This document shows positions 18,470 to 28,516 of a stretch of DNA of 53,860 nt, piece after piece. Under the pieces are notes generated by a model. The model ran no database searches, had not been told where the DNA came from, and saw only the letters and a list, made by a program, of their open reading frames with translations. The position numbers were made by a program, and so were the translations under genes. The DNA lies in assembly GCA_030180075.1 (NCBI GenBank), contig JASNJN010000054.1, positions 1-53,860 of the forward strand. Direction: 5' to 3'. The stretch comes from Mikrocytos mackini. Its lineage: Eukaryota; Endomyxa; Ascetosporea; Mikrocytida; Mikrocytiidae. Each line of letters starts with the position of its first letter. The first letter of the stretch is position 1.

Positions 18470-18569
18470 TATATTATTAAAATGTCATTATACATTTTGA
18501 ATATCTCTATGAATGTTTCGATTAAATCCAACTTTGTATCTTTTTATTCGGTTTTTCTTCAAATTAAAT

Positions 18570-21096
18570 CTACTTAATTACTATTCGTTTGGATTTCTTT
18601 CTTGGATTCATATTTCCTTCTTCGTTTTCTTCTTCTTTTCCGTCGTCATTTTCTTTCTCGATTTTTTCTTTAAATACTTCCACCTTTTCTTTAATTTCAA
18701 CATTTTTCATATTTTTTGCTATTAATGCTTCTAATAATTCTTTTAATTCTGGAATATCCTCTTTTACGACTAACTTAAAACCTTTTAAGTTTTCCTCCTC
18801 CATGAAACATTTCCAAGTATTCGGGCTGAATTCTATAAGCCCCAAACATTGCAATATTATCTTGCTGTAGTCTCTGTTATCTTCGATCAAACTAATATAG
18901 AACCGTTTTATCAATTTGTTTGACAGATTAAATATTTGTGATTCCTTAGTAACAAAGCCAAGTATAAACTTCAATACCTCTATATCCTTGTTTTTGTTTC
19001 CCTCCTCTTTAATGAACTCGGTCAGTTTGTTTAATATGTCTGGTACACTATTGTAAATCAGGTTCTTTCCTTTGCTGTTAATTTGTTTGAAGAAAAACTT
19101 TGAAATAGTCTTCAATGTATTGTTCCCGTCGCATAGTAACAAACTAATATCACAAAACGCTTCTTTTACCTTTATCATATCATCCAACGCCAATTTGACG
19201 ATTATATTTAACGCAGTAACGCGTATAATGTCGTCCTTCCCTTCCGTTCTTGACAACTGAGAAAATAGATAACTCACATAGTTCGACATTTCATTAGGGA
19301 ACCTACTGATCAGATCCCCGAGCGCCCCAATGATGTTTATCTTTATGGAATTATATACTGTAGATTCCAACTTACTTATCAGAAGTTTGATGTGTTGTTT
19401 GCAGAATTTTCTGCTGACCAACATCATCTTACAAAGAGTTGTCGTCGAAATGGACTGGATAACTTCGGACTGGAATTTATTGGGATTGTGTATTATGTGT
19501 ATTAGAAAGGGTGTCAACAGTGACAGAAGCCCTTCTGAAAGTAGGTTGGACTCAACGTTTTCGAAGTGCCTTTCTATTTCAAAATCCAGCGCAGATATTA
19601 TAGAAGGATCCAATGACTCTGTCGTTGAATTTGTTAATGGTGCAATCCTCGAATTAATCGCTGAAATTTGGCTAAGTGTTTCGAACCGTGTGTTGAATTT
19701 ACTCTCGTTGGTTAAGTTGCTTGATTTATTCGAAAGCTCATTTAATTTCTCCTTTCTATATTCCTTCTTTGTTTTCTCAAGGAAAATAAGGAAATTTATC
19801 GAAATGTGGCCTAGCAAAAAGATAAAACGCGTTACTTCCAGCTCATTGACGTAGCCTTTAACTTCTCTGGGATTGCCGACCTCTTCTGGGTTTGATTCTT
19901 TCGGTTGCCCAGATTGTTTGCTTTGTTGAAAAGTATTTTTGAAAGATGTTTTTAACAACTTCTCAAAGTAAACAGACGGGTTTGTCGATATCAAAGTTAC
20001 CAAGTTGATGCACAACTTCAGAGTGTTTAAATAATCAGGTAAATAAGAATGTAAAACCTTTTCTGGGAAGTTTTTCAAACAGAATTTCTCTATTAGCATC
20101 AGAAGTTGTTTGTCTAGGTCTATTTCAGCTATCTTTGCTTTTTTGACATTGTTGTTCTTTTTGTTTTTCCTATCTGTCTTTTTGACAAAGTTAGTGATCT
20201 TTCCGTCATCTTCTTTATCCTTTATTTTGTCAAAATCTACCAGCTTCATCTTGACCTGGTTATCTTGGTTATTTATTATGATTCCAATTAGGAAGATGTA
20301 TTTATAAACAATGTGTTTGAAATTTGGTGCAATCAAATTATCTTCCAAGTGCTTAATGCATTTCTTTAAGAAATCTTCCAATCCGTCGCGATTCGCTGAA
20401 ATCTGTGTGTAACAACATAAGCAGAATGAAAGAAGCAAGTTGAAGTTGAGGTTTGGGTATTCTTCTTTTAGTATCGGCGACTTATCGTTAAATAGCAAGT
20501 TTTCTATAAGATTTATTAAGTCGTCTTGGTATGTGTTGTTTTTAATACTATAATGGTTAACAATACTGATGATGAAATTCAACTGGTTTTCATTTAGGTC
20601 TTTACTAAATATACTCAGATTGACAATCCACATCTTGATTTCATTTTCCCTCTTTGTATCTTCATCGTTATTGTTTGGTGACCGAAAGAACTCACTAAAG
20701 AAGAACTCTTTTAATTTAGTGAGGATTTTCTCGTTGAGATTATTTAGGTTGACTTGTGAGAACTGCAGGAATATGTTTAGGCATTTTTCAGAACTTTCCG
20801 TTTTGAATTTTCTAGCTAAGCTGAAATAGTCAGTCGATTCTATGAGTATAACACTACTTGTTGTTTCGTTTTGATTTACTATTTCCAGGCTTAAAAGTTT
20901 TGTGAGCTTCTCATTAAAGTTCTTTATGGTGGTTGTGTATTCAAGCCCCTTTTTGTAAAAGTTTGTTTCAAGCGTTAGCTTGTTTATAAAAAATACGTCC
21001 TTTTGTGATTTTATTAATTCCTCTANNTCNGNGATCTTCTNNGNGNATNGNCTCCCTTTAGCTTTTAGATTATTTTCTTTTATTTCTATTTAACAT
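18570..21096 (-). CDS. CND1: Condensin complex non-SMC subunit Cnd1 (CAP-D2/Ycs4), N-terminus damaged by assembly
   Basis: A HEAT-repeat protein. The C-terminal half has the condensin subunit 1 block: 'MLVSRKFCKQHIKLL', 'KINIIGALGDLISRFPNEMS', 'RVTALNIIVKLALDDMIKVK' and 'FFKQINSKGKNLIYNSVPDI'. It ends in a lysine/glutamate tail with a basic 'PRKKSKRIVIK'. CAP-D2 is a HEAT subunit of condensin, which compacts mitotic chromosomes. The frame stays open upstream of the first in-frame ATG (20633) for about 130 codons into the N-containing patch at 21026-21051. Beyond it an ATG at 21094-21096 would join in frame if one A is removed from a nearby A-run. I therefore take the gene as about 840 residues, with sequence errors at its 5' end. 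Family members are 1100-1400 residues; reduction is usual in microsporidia. Confidence 0.85.
21026..21051. other. Ambiguous base patch (sequencing or assembly uncertainty)
   Basis: Nine N bases are scattered over 26 positions inside the 5' part of the condensin gene. The coding frame is open on both sides, so this looks like poor base calls or a weak contig join and not a biological boundary. Confidence 0.9.
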
Positions 21097-21754
21097 TGTG
21101 TCGCTTCATATCTTATTTTTTAAGTTGAATTGAAAAATGCCACAAATTTCCAGTTTTGATTTTCCCGTAAAATAGCTATGCTCAAAAAATTTTTTACCCA
21201 AAACATGTTTTTATCGCTTTTTAAACATTTTTGTTCTAATAATTTTTTTGAATTTTTAAGGGGGTGGTGCATCGGAAAATTTCAAAAAAGTTTAAGTTCA
21301 AAAACACAAATATTTTTGAGAATTTTTTTGGAAGTTTTTTAGCGCATGTATTTTCAAGAAATCTACAAAAAGAAACTTTTAAAAAATTGAAAATATTATG
21401 ATCAATTTAATATTTAAAATTAAATAATGGTGTATTAAACACCTATTCTTGAGTACAATAGCAGACAATCTTTTTGGAGTTTAAAATTTAAAATGTTCCA
21501 TGTAAGTTTTGTTTATTACAGTATCCAACATCTATAACAATGATTATGAGAGTTATTTGTTATCGACATAACACGCTTTGTATAAGATAAATAACAAAAA
21601 TAAATTTTTAATACAAAACCCAATTAATCAAAACAAGAAGGTTTTGACGTGCCAAATTCGATATACAAGCTAACATCTTGTATATAAAGACAATACTCTT
21701 CTAAAACAGGTTTATTTTAACACGTAATTTTGGTGCAAAGAGACGTGACGTAAA
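21097..21754. other. Noncoding AT-rich spacer
   Basis: 658 bp with no supportable gene, tRNA or repeat pair. Homopolymer A/T runs are frequent. A 16-bp stretch, TTTTTATCGCTTTT(T/C)AA, near 21209 recurs at about 4163 inside the LINE-nested MITE, hinting at old repeat DNA. Confidence 0.4.
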
Positions 21755-22576
21755 TTAATTCATATGTTCCAATATTTCTTTGTATCTGGGTATCCATTTG
21801 TTATTCTCTCCTTCCAACCCTTCTATTTCGGATATAACTTCTTTTATTTCGTTTACTACATCTTCTATTTCTTCGTTGTAAGTTATTTTCATCTCCTCTT
21901 TTAAATCTAAGTATTTATCTGTAATAAAACCTAAATAGTAATATAGGCACTCATTATTCGAGTCCATTACTAACACTTCTATAAAGAACTCGAATTCTCC
22001 CTTTAACAAATCCCAATCGAGATTTTCCATTTTTCTAATAGTTTGGGTTTTGAAATTGAAAGCACCTGAATTGTAAACGTTTCTTTTAATCATTTTTGAC
22101 GAAAATTCCAAATCAATTTGATGATCTACAGAAATAGCACTGAGGTACGCTTTGTAGTCCCAAGCGTGAAAGTTTCGAGGATCTTTCTCGAGTATGTACT
22201 CAATTAAATTCTGTTCGCGCTCGTAATTGAACAACTGTGGGTACTCCTTGAGCAACCATTTCCTGTGGAAGAAAGTTGGGTAACTCTTTTGCTTAACCTT
22301 AAAACAGCCCTCATTGAACTCTAGTTGGGACAATAAACCGTCCATATCGAGACCAGAGTTTTTACAGTATATTTTGAGGATATTCCATCCAGGATAATAG
22401 TCTGGAATAACTTTGAGTATCTTCTTTACAACCATTAATGTTTCATCTGTTATTATCTCGTTCTTTTCGTTATTATACAACATAACTTCGAAGCTTTTGA
22501 ACATCTTGATCTTCGCAAACATTGAAGTTCGCATCTCGTCTGTCATCTCTTCTAACTGTCCAATTGGGAGATGCAT
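21755..22576 (-). CDS. BET4: Protein prenyltransferase alpha subunit (Rab geranylgeranyltransferase-like)
   Basis: A 273-residue all-helical protein of tandem prenyltransferase-alpha (PPTA) repeats. Visible repeats include 'PDYYPGWNILKIY', 'SYPTFFHRKWLL', 'DPRNFHAWDYKAYL' and 'NVYNSGAFNFKTQTI', each a variant of the family pattern with a Trp/Phe in helix A and W-x-x-R/K in helix B. This subunit pairs with a beta subunit to attach geranylgeranyl groups to Rab GTPases (Bet4) or, in the sister enzyme, to farnesylate CaaX proteins (Ram2). Length and 'ILEKDPRNFHAWDYK' favour Bet4, but the FTase/GGTase-I alpha is not excluded. ATG at 22576; it shares an AAATTTTAATTTG box with the divergent next gene. 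Confidence 0.8.
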   Translation of the reverse strand: MHLPIGQLEEMTDEMRTSMFAKIKMFKSFEVMLYNNEKNEIITDETLMVVKKILKVIPDYYPGWNILKIYCKNSGLDMDGLLSQLEFNEGCFKVKQKSYPTFFHRKWLLKEYPQLFNYEREQNLIEYILEKDPRNFHAWDYKAYLSAISVDHQIDLEFSSKMIKRNVYNSGAFNFKTQTIRKMENLDWDLLKGEFEFFIEVLVMDSNNECLYYYLGFITDKYLDLKEEMKITYNEEIEDVVNEIKEVISEIEGLEGENNKWIPRYKEILEHMN

Positions 22577-22639
22577 TTGTTTTTAAAATTTTAATTTGTT
22601 GGATAATTGTTTCCGTTATACCAAAACTAGGGGAACACA

Positions 22640-23509
22640 ATGCCGCCTTACAAACCTAAACAACCTATTCGAGACCGTTCAGAAGATGAGGAAACTTTTG
22701 ATATCAAAAGCGAAGCAACATCAAATCCTGCACATTCTGCAACAGATTTTGACATTTCAACAGGCCTTTCTTCAGTTGACTCAAACTTTAAAGCACCTCT
22801 GTATAACAAAAGAGTTACCTTCCCAGGAGAAAGCAACAAGTTGAGCGAAGAATACCGTAACCTTCGTTACAAGTTATCTCATCTAAAAGACTTCAAACAT
22901 GTAAAAGACGCTTATCCGATAATAAATAGTTTGAAAGATATGTGTTCAAAACTATACAAAGAATATAAAATAACATCCAATGCATTAGACATATCCAAAT
23001 CGCACCAGATTTCGCTCACAAACCAGAACAACGAGTATGTTTCAAATATAAGGCAAGAACAAAAGGATAAGTCTAGGCGCTATAAAACAAAGATAAAGAA
23101 AATAGAAAATGAAAACGAAGCCCTATCTCAAACCAACAGAGAAAACTCAGACCAACTAACTACCACCCAGGGGCTTATAAAAATACTAAAAGAAGAGAAA
23201 GATGCTATCTATTCCGAACTCCACGAACATAAGCAAAGAACGGACGAACTAAAATTTAAAGTTGTACAGGAAGCTAGAAACTTGGAGACAGTTTATAAAC
23301 ATAAAATCGAAGAGTTTAAAAGCATCAATAATGAAAGCGCGAATAAAATAAAAGAATTAGAAAGAGAACTGTATAAGTACAAAGGCTCTGTAAAATACAC
23401 ACCGAATGAATCATTTGAAAATATACACGAGAACGATAATTCGAATGTTGAAATCAGCCACAAACCAAAAAAGTTGTCCAAAAGGATGTTGGACTTCCTC
23501 AATAAATAA
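22640..23509 (+). CDS. Coiled-coil protein, unknown function
   Basis: A 289-residue hydrophilic protein. A disordered acidic N-terminus (1-75, 'DRSEDEETFDI') precedes a long predicted coiled coil (about 80-265) rich in K/E/N heptads such as 'YKTKIKKIENENEALSQTN' and 'KIKELERELYKYKG'. The C-terminus is short and basic ('KPKKLSKRMLDFLNK'). It could belong to the spindle-pole, kinetochore or vesicle-tether classes, but sequence features alone do not decide. It shares a divergent start box with the prenyltransferase gene, and its stop is 26 bp from the convergent PH-domain gene. Confidence 0.65.
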   Translation: MPPYKPKQPIRDRSEDEETFDIKSEATSNPAHSATDFDISTGLSSVDSNFKAPLYNKRVTFPGESNKLSEEYRNLRYKLSHLKDFKHVKDAYPIINSLKDMCSKLYKEYKITSNALDISKSHQISLTNQNNEYVSNIRQEQKDKSRRYKTKIKKIENENEALSQTNRENSDQLTTTQGLIKILKEEKDAIYSELHEHKQRTDELKFKVVQEARNLETVYKHKIEEFKSINNESANKIKELERELYKYKGSVKYTPNESFENIHENDNSNVEISHKPKKLSKRMLDFLNK

Positions 23510-23534
23510 ATTTTGTTTAATTTCTTCGATAACA

Positions 23535-26500
23535 TTATAACAGAATACAGTTATATATCTTTACACATATACTCTTTTCCTTAACTGTAAACTTGTCCGA
23601 AAATGTATTGATATCCAAATTCCCAAGCTCTTCTCTTTCCATACACAATAGTTTCTTCACTCCTGAATAAGCTCCAAAGAATTTACTTGCTTTCCTTATT
23701 TTCATGGCTTTGTCTTCTTCTATTAAATAGTATATTGATTTAAAAAGCTCGTTTTCTATTTTAAGGAGAACACAGAAGATTTGTTTGTAATTTGTTTTGT
23801 GTGTGTTTTGAAGGAATGAAAATATTATCCTGAGGTTGTAATCAATGAACGACTCCGCAACCAAAGTTCCCAAGTTGTTGTCTGCCGGAGTTATCTCTCC
23901 ACCCATATTCTCGAAGAATGTAGTTATATCTCCTAGGTCTATATCGACACCGAAAAAATCCCCTTCTTCTGAATTATTTACAATCAAATTCTTGTTAATT
24001 ATTATTTTTGTAGTTGGTTCGTTGTTGAGCTCAAGTGGTATGGGAGGTGGTAGTTCCGAATTGCTTCTTCTTTTATCTACACGGGCTATGTCAACGCCCT
24101 CCATGATACTGGAAGCGTGGACAACGCAGCTGTTTATATTTCCGAGTACAAGTTGGAACAAATTAGACCAAATTTTGTTTGCAAGTTTGTTGTTTATTTT
24201 GTTCACAAATTCGTGTATCGAATTTTTAAAGATAGAAATCTTCTTAAGTATTCTCGACAAATCGTCTTCTTCCATGTTTAAGTTATTCAAAGATAGACAG
24301 TCTGTGAAACTATTGAGACGCCTATTGAATACAAACATGGATCTTAAATAACATGTCATCTTTTTACTGTTGTCCAACTTATCACTAGGATCGCTTTGCT
24401 TCTTAAAACCATCCATGGTTTTAGAAATGTATTTACAAAGCCCTGAGTAGTACGTTGCAAGCAACTTATAGCATGTTTTATAGAGCTCGTTTAAATCTTG
24501 TTTACTTTTCACTATAGAAACAAGGTAATTGTAGTTGTTGTATATAAAGTTGAATATTAAGTTTATAGAGTCGAATTCTTCTTTGTTGTTCGTGTAATCG
24601 TTCGACAGTATTTTGTCGACAAGTTTATAACTGTTTTTGAAATACCGTAAAGAATTCTGCGTGAGAGTTTCTGTTAAGTTTTCTAGGAAAGTGGTATTGT
24701 TTGGCTTTACAATTTGTTCGCTTATAAAGTTCAAAGAAAATATAAACTTTTTGTTTACGTCTTCTACCACATTGTTGTTCACAAACTTTATGTACTTCTT
24801 AATATACCCGCCTAGAATAAGCACGGCTTCGTCTTCCAAGTAGTCGTACTTTATTTTCCCAGTTGGGCTAATTTTGTTGATGAAGAACATGTAAAAAACT
24901 CTTTTGAACTGGACATAAGAAGTTACCATTTTGTTTACTTTCAAGGCCACTTCTTCAAAGCTTTCCGCCATATCTTTTAATTGACTGTTGAAGCATGTAA
25001 TTATTATTTTTATAAAGGTATTGATGTTATTGACAATTTCATTGAAACCTATCTGGGTAATGTTTTCATTGGATATACTGCCATCTTCGTACGTTATCAA
25101 AGATATCAATTTTATCATCCCTACAAACACGCGCTGAATATCTATTACATTGAAGTCCTCGTCAATAATCTCCGACTTTAAGTACTCAAGTTGTTTCTTG
25201 TCAAATTCGTGGTTGTCATGTTCGACGTCTTCTTCCCCGCTTTCTGAAATATCTTCAAAATGTTTGTCTGCCTTGTGCCTTTCTTCCTTCTTGGAATTGT
25301 TGTCAAAAATAGAATTCTTTATTGCATGGAAGAATAAGTCTGCAAGTTTCGATAAATACCCTGTTAATTCCTCTTTTCTGATTAGAAACGGCTCGGTGTA
25401 TATCCTATTTATACTGCCAACAAGAAGCTGCAGTTCTACTATGTTCAACGCGTCCATTCCAAATATCCTGTCGAAGTTTATGTTCTCTAGTTTCTTAGTA
25501 AAGTCCTTCTTATTGAACGCAAACGTAGAAAGCCTGTCAAGTGGAAATCCTTTCATGATCATCAAAGGTGTTGTAGCAGTTATGTCGGTAGAAGTCGAGC
25601 TTGTGCTGTTTATAGTTAGCTGGTTGATAAGATTAAAGTTTCTGTTTCTATAATGTATAAAACAAAGCAATAGATAGAAATTGTAGCTTATTTCGTTGGT
25701 AATCGTAAAGGAAAAGAAATTAGGAATATTTTGTACTGATATTTCTGCTTTGATTGTATTGTCGATCAAAACATACCCCATTTCTGATATGTTTTTGAAC
25801 TTTACTAAAAACAGAAATTCGATCTCCCCGTTCTTCAATAGCTTTAACACAGCCAAGGAATGAGAAAGTACAATCAAAATACAACCACACAGTGTTTTGA
25901 GTGAAATGAATATGTCTGTAATTTCGAGGTCTTCAACAAAGCCTACCCTTTTATACTTTTCAATTACATCTATCGGAAAATTGTTGTTATCAAACGAAGA
26001 GAAGTTCAGCGAGATGGCGTATTTAAACTTTTTGAAATTGTCATAGAGCGGAAACCGGAAGTAAATGTCTTCGTCTTCTCTTCCCGTTTTGATACAAATA
26101 TCGAATCCCAGGTTGAAGTACAGTTTTCTGTATTCAATTACACTACCCCGCAAGTTGAATTCTTTTTCAATGTCGTTTCCATTGTAGTCGCCCTTAGAAG
26201 ATAAAAAGTTTAGACTTTCATTTGTAGTATGTTTTTCGAACCTATTGCTGTATCGTTTGACGAAGTAGTTGTTTACAAACTGATTACTAATAATAGCAAC
26301 ATCCCCGTCTCCTTGGATTGTTATCACTTTGCTCTCCCAAATTTCATTGTCATAGGATACGTAACAAAAACAATTTGCTAGTGCATTGCCGACATTTTTG
26401 AACTCACCTAAATCTATTGATTCCAGACCATCTTGTTGTAGTTTCCCTTTGTACATCTTGCTTAGAATGAAATACCAGTTCACATACACTGCTCGATGGA

Positions 26501-27869
26501 ACACATGAAACTTGAAGCCCCTGTTCTGTTTGTGTATGACCAGCTCTTTTTTCTTATAATCGAAGTACAGTTTATCTATTTCCGTACTCTTAATAATCCC
26601 CTTTTCTTTATCTAGGTTTTCTGAGTCGAAGTATTTAAAGTCGCCGTTATTTTCCAGTGTGAGAACTCTGAACTGCCATTTTGCAATGAGGCTTTCTTTG
26701 TCTGAGTGACCCAGTTTAATTACAGGTGAGTTGAAAAGGTACTCATTCTTGTAATGCAGGTTGTTGTAATTATTTCCTTCTAGCGCCTTTGCGAACTCTT
26801 TGTTGAACGACTGAAAGTTACTTCTTTTGTTCAAAACAAAATAGTTCCTTTTTGAAATTTCGAACTTGAAAAAGTTGTACTCCTTTAAGACACTTCTAAT
26901 GTTGTGTTTAAATTGAAACAAATATTTCTTGTATTTCGTATAAACGATGAAAATAGCTTGTTTGTCCAAAAACTCCAATTTCAAACAAGATTTTAAGTTT
27001 ATCTTTCCTTTGAACTCATGGCTCTTGTAATTAAAGTAGTATATATAGTTTTTTCCTGTGTATACGAGGTATCTTAGTTGGTAACCTATTTTGGTCTTCT
27101 TTTCGATTATAGCCTGACACAAAGTAGTTTCCATGTTTTTAAAATATTCTGACTTTAAAATAACCTTTACTGGCGCAGACTGTATCCTCTCGTTTTCGCT
27201 TGTAAGACTGTTTTCTGGTGTGTCCTTGTCTTTATTTAGAACATTAAAAAGTTTGTCGACAAAGTGTTGTTGATTGATGTTGGTTATCTTCAAAGAGATT
27301 ACTCTGTTCTTTCGTTTTATTTTGATGTTTATGCGGCCTGATGTTTTAGTTTCTACTTCTTCTATGTCGGATATTAAGACGGAGCCCTTTATTACGTTGT
27401 TTTCCATATAAACTAATTTATCTTTATAAAGTCGGAAGTTCCGTTTCAACCAGCTAGGACGAAGTTGTATTTTCTTCTTATTGCACTTCAAAAAAACCGA
27501 CTCGGCTAATATTCCGCTTATTCTCAAAGCTTCTCCCATAAGCTGCGTTGATGAGAATACTTTAATCGCGTCGGCAAAAGAAATTGATTCCAGAAAACTT
27601 TCAGTCTCTAGATGCATAGACCTGAAATTGGTAAAATATAAGATCACTCCGTTAAATGGTAGTTTGGGTCCGTATTCATAATCGAGCAAATCCTTGATAC
27701 TTATCATACACTTTGTATGGTGTGGATGTGTTTTTTTCGGCTCCAGTATTATTGTGTTTCTTGTGAGTTGAATGAGGTACTTCGCATCTGGTAGCACCTC
27801 TCCTATTCCAATGGCCCTTGTTACTTTCACCTCGGAAGAATAAAATGAAGTTTCATTGTGGTCGTCCAT
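23535..27869 (-). CDS. Large multi-PH-domain protein ending in a CaaX-like box
   Basis: A 1444-residue protein, the largest in the window. A PH-like domain lies at about 133-212 ('WLKRNFRLYKDKLVYMENN', then 'HFVDKLFNVL'). A second PH-like stretch ('AKWQFRVLTLENNGDFKYFD', then 'FHVFHRAVYVNWYFILSKMY') lies near 390-475, and further PH-like folds may lie between and after. The C-terminal half is helical with no motif I recognise. The last four residues are CILL, a CaaX box with terminal Leu, the form preferred by geranylgeranyltransferase I. PH domains plus a prenyl tail would place it on membranes, perhaps in polarity or trafficking; that is inference. ATG at 27869 directly follows a CAAATTTTAAATTTTC box. 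Confidence 0.75.
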   Translation of the reverse strand: MDDHNETSFYSSEVKVTRAIGIGEVLPDAKYLIQLTRNTIILEPKKTHPHHTKCMISIKDLLDYEYGPKLPFNGVILYFTNFRSMHLETESFLESISFADAIKVFSSTQLMGEALRISGILAESVFLKCNKKKIQLRPSWLKRNFRLYKDKLVYMENNVIKGSVLISDIEEVETKTSGRINIKIKRKNRVISLKITNINQQHFVDKLFNVLNKDKDTPENSLTSENERIQSAPVKVILKSEYFKNMETTLCQAIIEKKTKIGYQLRYLVYTGKNYIYYFNYKSHEFKGKINLKSCLKLEFLDKQAIFIVYTKYKKYLFQFKHNIRSVLKEYNFFKFEISKRNYFVLNKRSNFQSFNKEFAKALEGNNYNNLHYKNEYLFNSPVIKLGHSDKESLIAKWQFRVLTLENNGDFKYFDSENLDKEKGIIKSTEIDKLYFDYKKKELVIHKQNRGFKFHVFHRAVYVNWYFILSKMYKGKLQQDGLESIDLGEFKNVGNALANCFCYVSYDNEIWESKVITIQGDGDVAIISNQFVNNYFVKRYSNRFEKHTTNESLNFLSSKGDYNGNDIEKEFNLRGSVIEYRKLYFNLGFDICIKTGREDEDIYFRFPLYDNFKKFKYAISLNFSSFDNNNFPIDVIEKYKRVGFVEDLEITDIFISLKTLCGCILIVLSHSLAVLKLLKNGEIEFLFLVKFKNISEMGYVLIDNTIKAEISVQNIPNFFSFTITNEISYNFYLLLCFIHYRNRNFNLINQLTINSTSSTSTDITATTPLMIMKGFPLDRLSTFAFNKKDFTKKLENINFDRIFGMDALNIVELQLLVGSINRIYTEPFLIRKEELTGYLSKLADLFFHAIKNSIFDNNSKKEERHKADKHFEDISESGEEDVEHDNHEFDKKQLEYLKSEIIDEDFNVIDIQRVFVGMIKLISLITYEDGSISNENITQIGFNEIVNNINTFIKIIITCFNSQLKDMAESFEEVALKVNKMVTSYVQFKRVFYMFFINKISPTGKIKYDYLEDEAVLILGGYIKKYIKFVNNNVVEDVNKKFIFSLNFISEQIVKPNNTTFLENLTETLTQNSLRYFKNSYKLVDKILSNDYTNNKEEFDSINLIFNFIYNNYNYLVSIVKSKQDLNELYKTCYKLLATYYSGLCKYISKTMDGFKKQSDPSDKLDNSKKMTCYLRSMFVFNRRLNSFTDCLSLNNLNMEEDDLSRILKKISIFKNSIHEFVNKINNKLANKIWSNLFQLVLGNINSCVVHASSIMEGVDIARVDKRRSNSELPPPIPLELNNEPTTKIIINKNLIVNNSEEGDFFGVDIDLGDITTFFENMGGEITPADNNLGTLVAESFIDYNLRIIFSFLQNTHKTNYKQIFCVLLKIENELFKSIYYLIEEDKAMKIRKASKFFGAYSGVKKLLCMEREELGNLDINTFSDKFTVKEKSICVKIYNCILL

Positions 27870-27914
27870 GAAAATTTAAAATTTGTAAAACAAAAGTTCC
27901 AAAAGTTGTAATAG

Positions 27915-28141
27915 TTATTTATTTAATTGTCGTTTTGTGCGCTTGTTCTTAAATTTGCTCATTTTGAATTGTAATCGCTCCGCACTGTATTTATCCACAG
28001 GACTAAATCTAGCTTTTCAATAAAATACCAGGATGGGAATTCAATGTAAATTCTGATCCAATCATCTTCTTTTAATTATAATACCTTTAATGTGTATTCT
28101 CTATTTCCACTATCGTCAAATGTGAAGTGAATGAGTGCCAT
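27915..28141 (-). CDS. NOP10: H/ACA snoRNP protein NOP10, with two 16-nt introns
   Basis: Spliced product is 64 residues from three exons: 28085-28141, 28029-28068 and 27915-28012 (57+40+98 nt, exactly 65 codons with stop). It aligns with NOP10 throughout: 'FTFDDSGNREYTLKK' corresponds to yeast 'YTLGPDGKRIYTLKK', and 'NSHPARFSPVDKYSAER' to 'SAHPARFSPDDKYSRQR'. A Lys/Arg-rich tail follows. NOP10 is a core protein of H/ACA snoRNPs, which pseudouridylate rRNA, and binds Cbf5 and Nhp2. No single frame encodes more than a third of it. Both interruptions are GT...AG, 16 nt, and their removal restores the conserved blocks to the exact residue (KK and HP-A-RF). The ATG at 28141 follows a TTAAATTCTC box. 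The gene lies 45 bp upstream of the PH-domain gene, same strand. Confidence 0.88.
28013..28028 (-). other. 16-nt intron 2 of NOP10
   Basis: Sequence GTATTTTATTGAAAAG on the minus strand, phase 1, splitting the Ala codon (G|CT) of the NOP10 signature HPARFSP. It is identical to intron 1 at 13 of 16 positions. Unspliced, the frame runs into TAG within a few codons. Confidence 0.87.
28069..28084 (-). other. 16-nt intron 1 of NOP10
   Basis: Sequence GTATTATAATTAAAAG on the minus strand, phase 0, between the codons of the conserved KK in 'YTLKK'. Unspliced, reading meets a TAA four codons on. It shares GTATT at the 5' end and AAAG at the 3' end with the two other candidates. Confidence 0.85.
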
Positions 28142-28516
28142 TTCTTTTTTGAGAATTTAACTTTTTAAAACTTTGTAATGTCTAAAAATAACCCAATAAG
28201 CATATTATTCATTTATAATTAAATAAGATTGCTACATTAATATAACTCGACGTTTGCCCAAAGGATATTTTAAATGGTGTCGTAATAGCCTAAATGAATT
28301 AAATATTTTCTTATAATCTCTATTAAATCTTAAACCACCTACCATTTAGAAACAAACACATTAAAATAAATATAAATAATGTATTGTTTTGTTTATTTTC
28401 CAAATAATGTTAATTCGAATTTATTTACATTGTTCTTATCAATAAATAGAATACATTGAAATCGCGCAAACTTAACCCGCCTTCATTGGTGTATATTCTT
28501 CATTGAACCATCTACT
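28142..28516. other. Noncoding spacer upstream of NOP10
   Basis: 375 bp, very AT-rich. The NOP10 start box lies at its left edge. A 13-codon ATG frame at 28179 on the plus strand is too short to support. No RNA gene is recognised. Confidence 0.4.
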
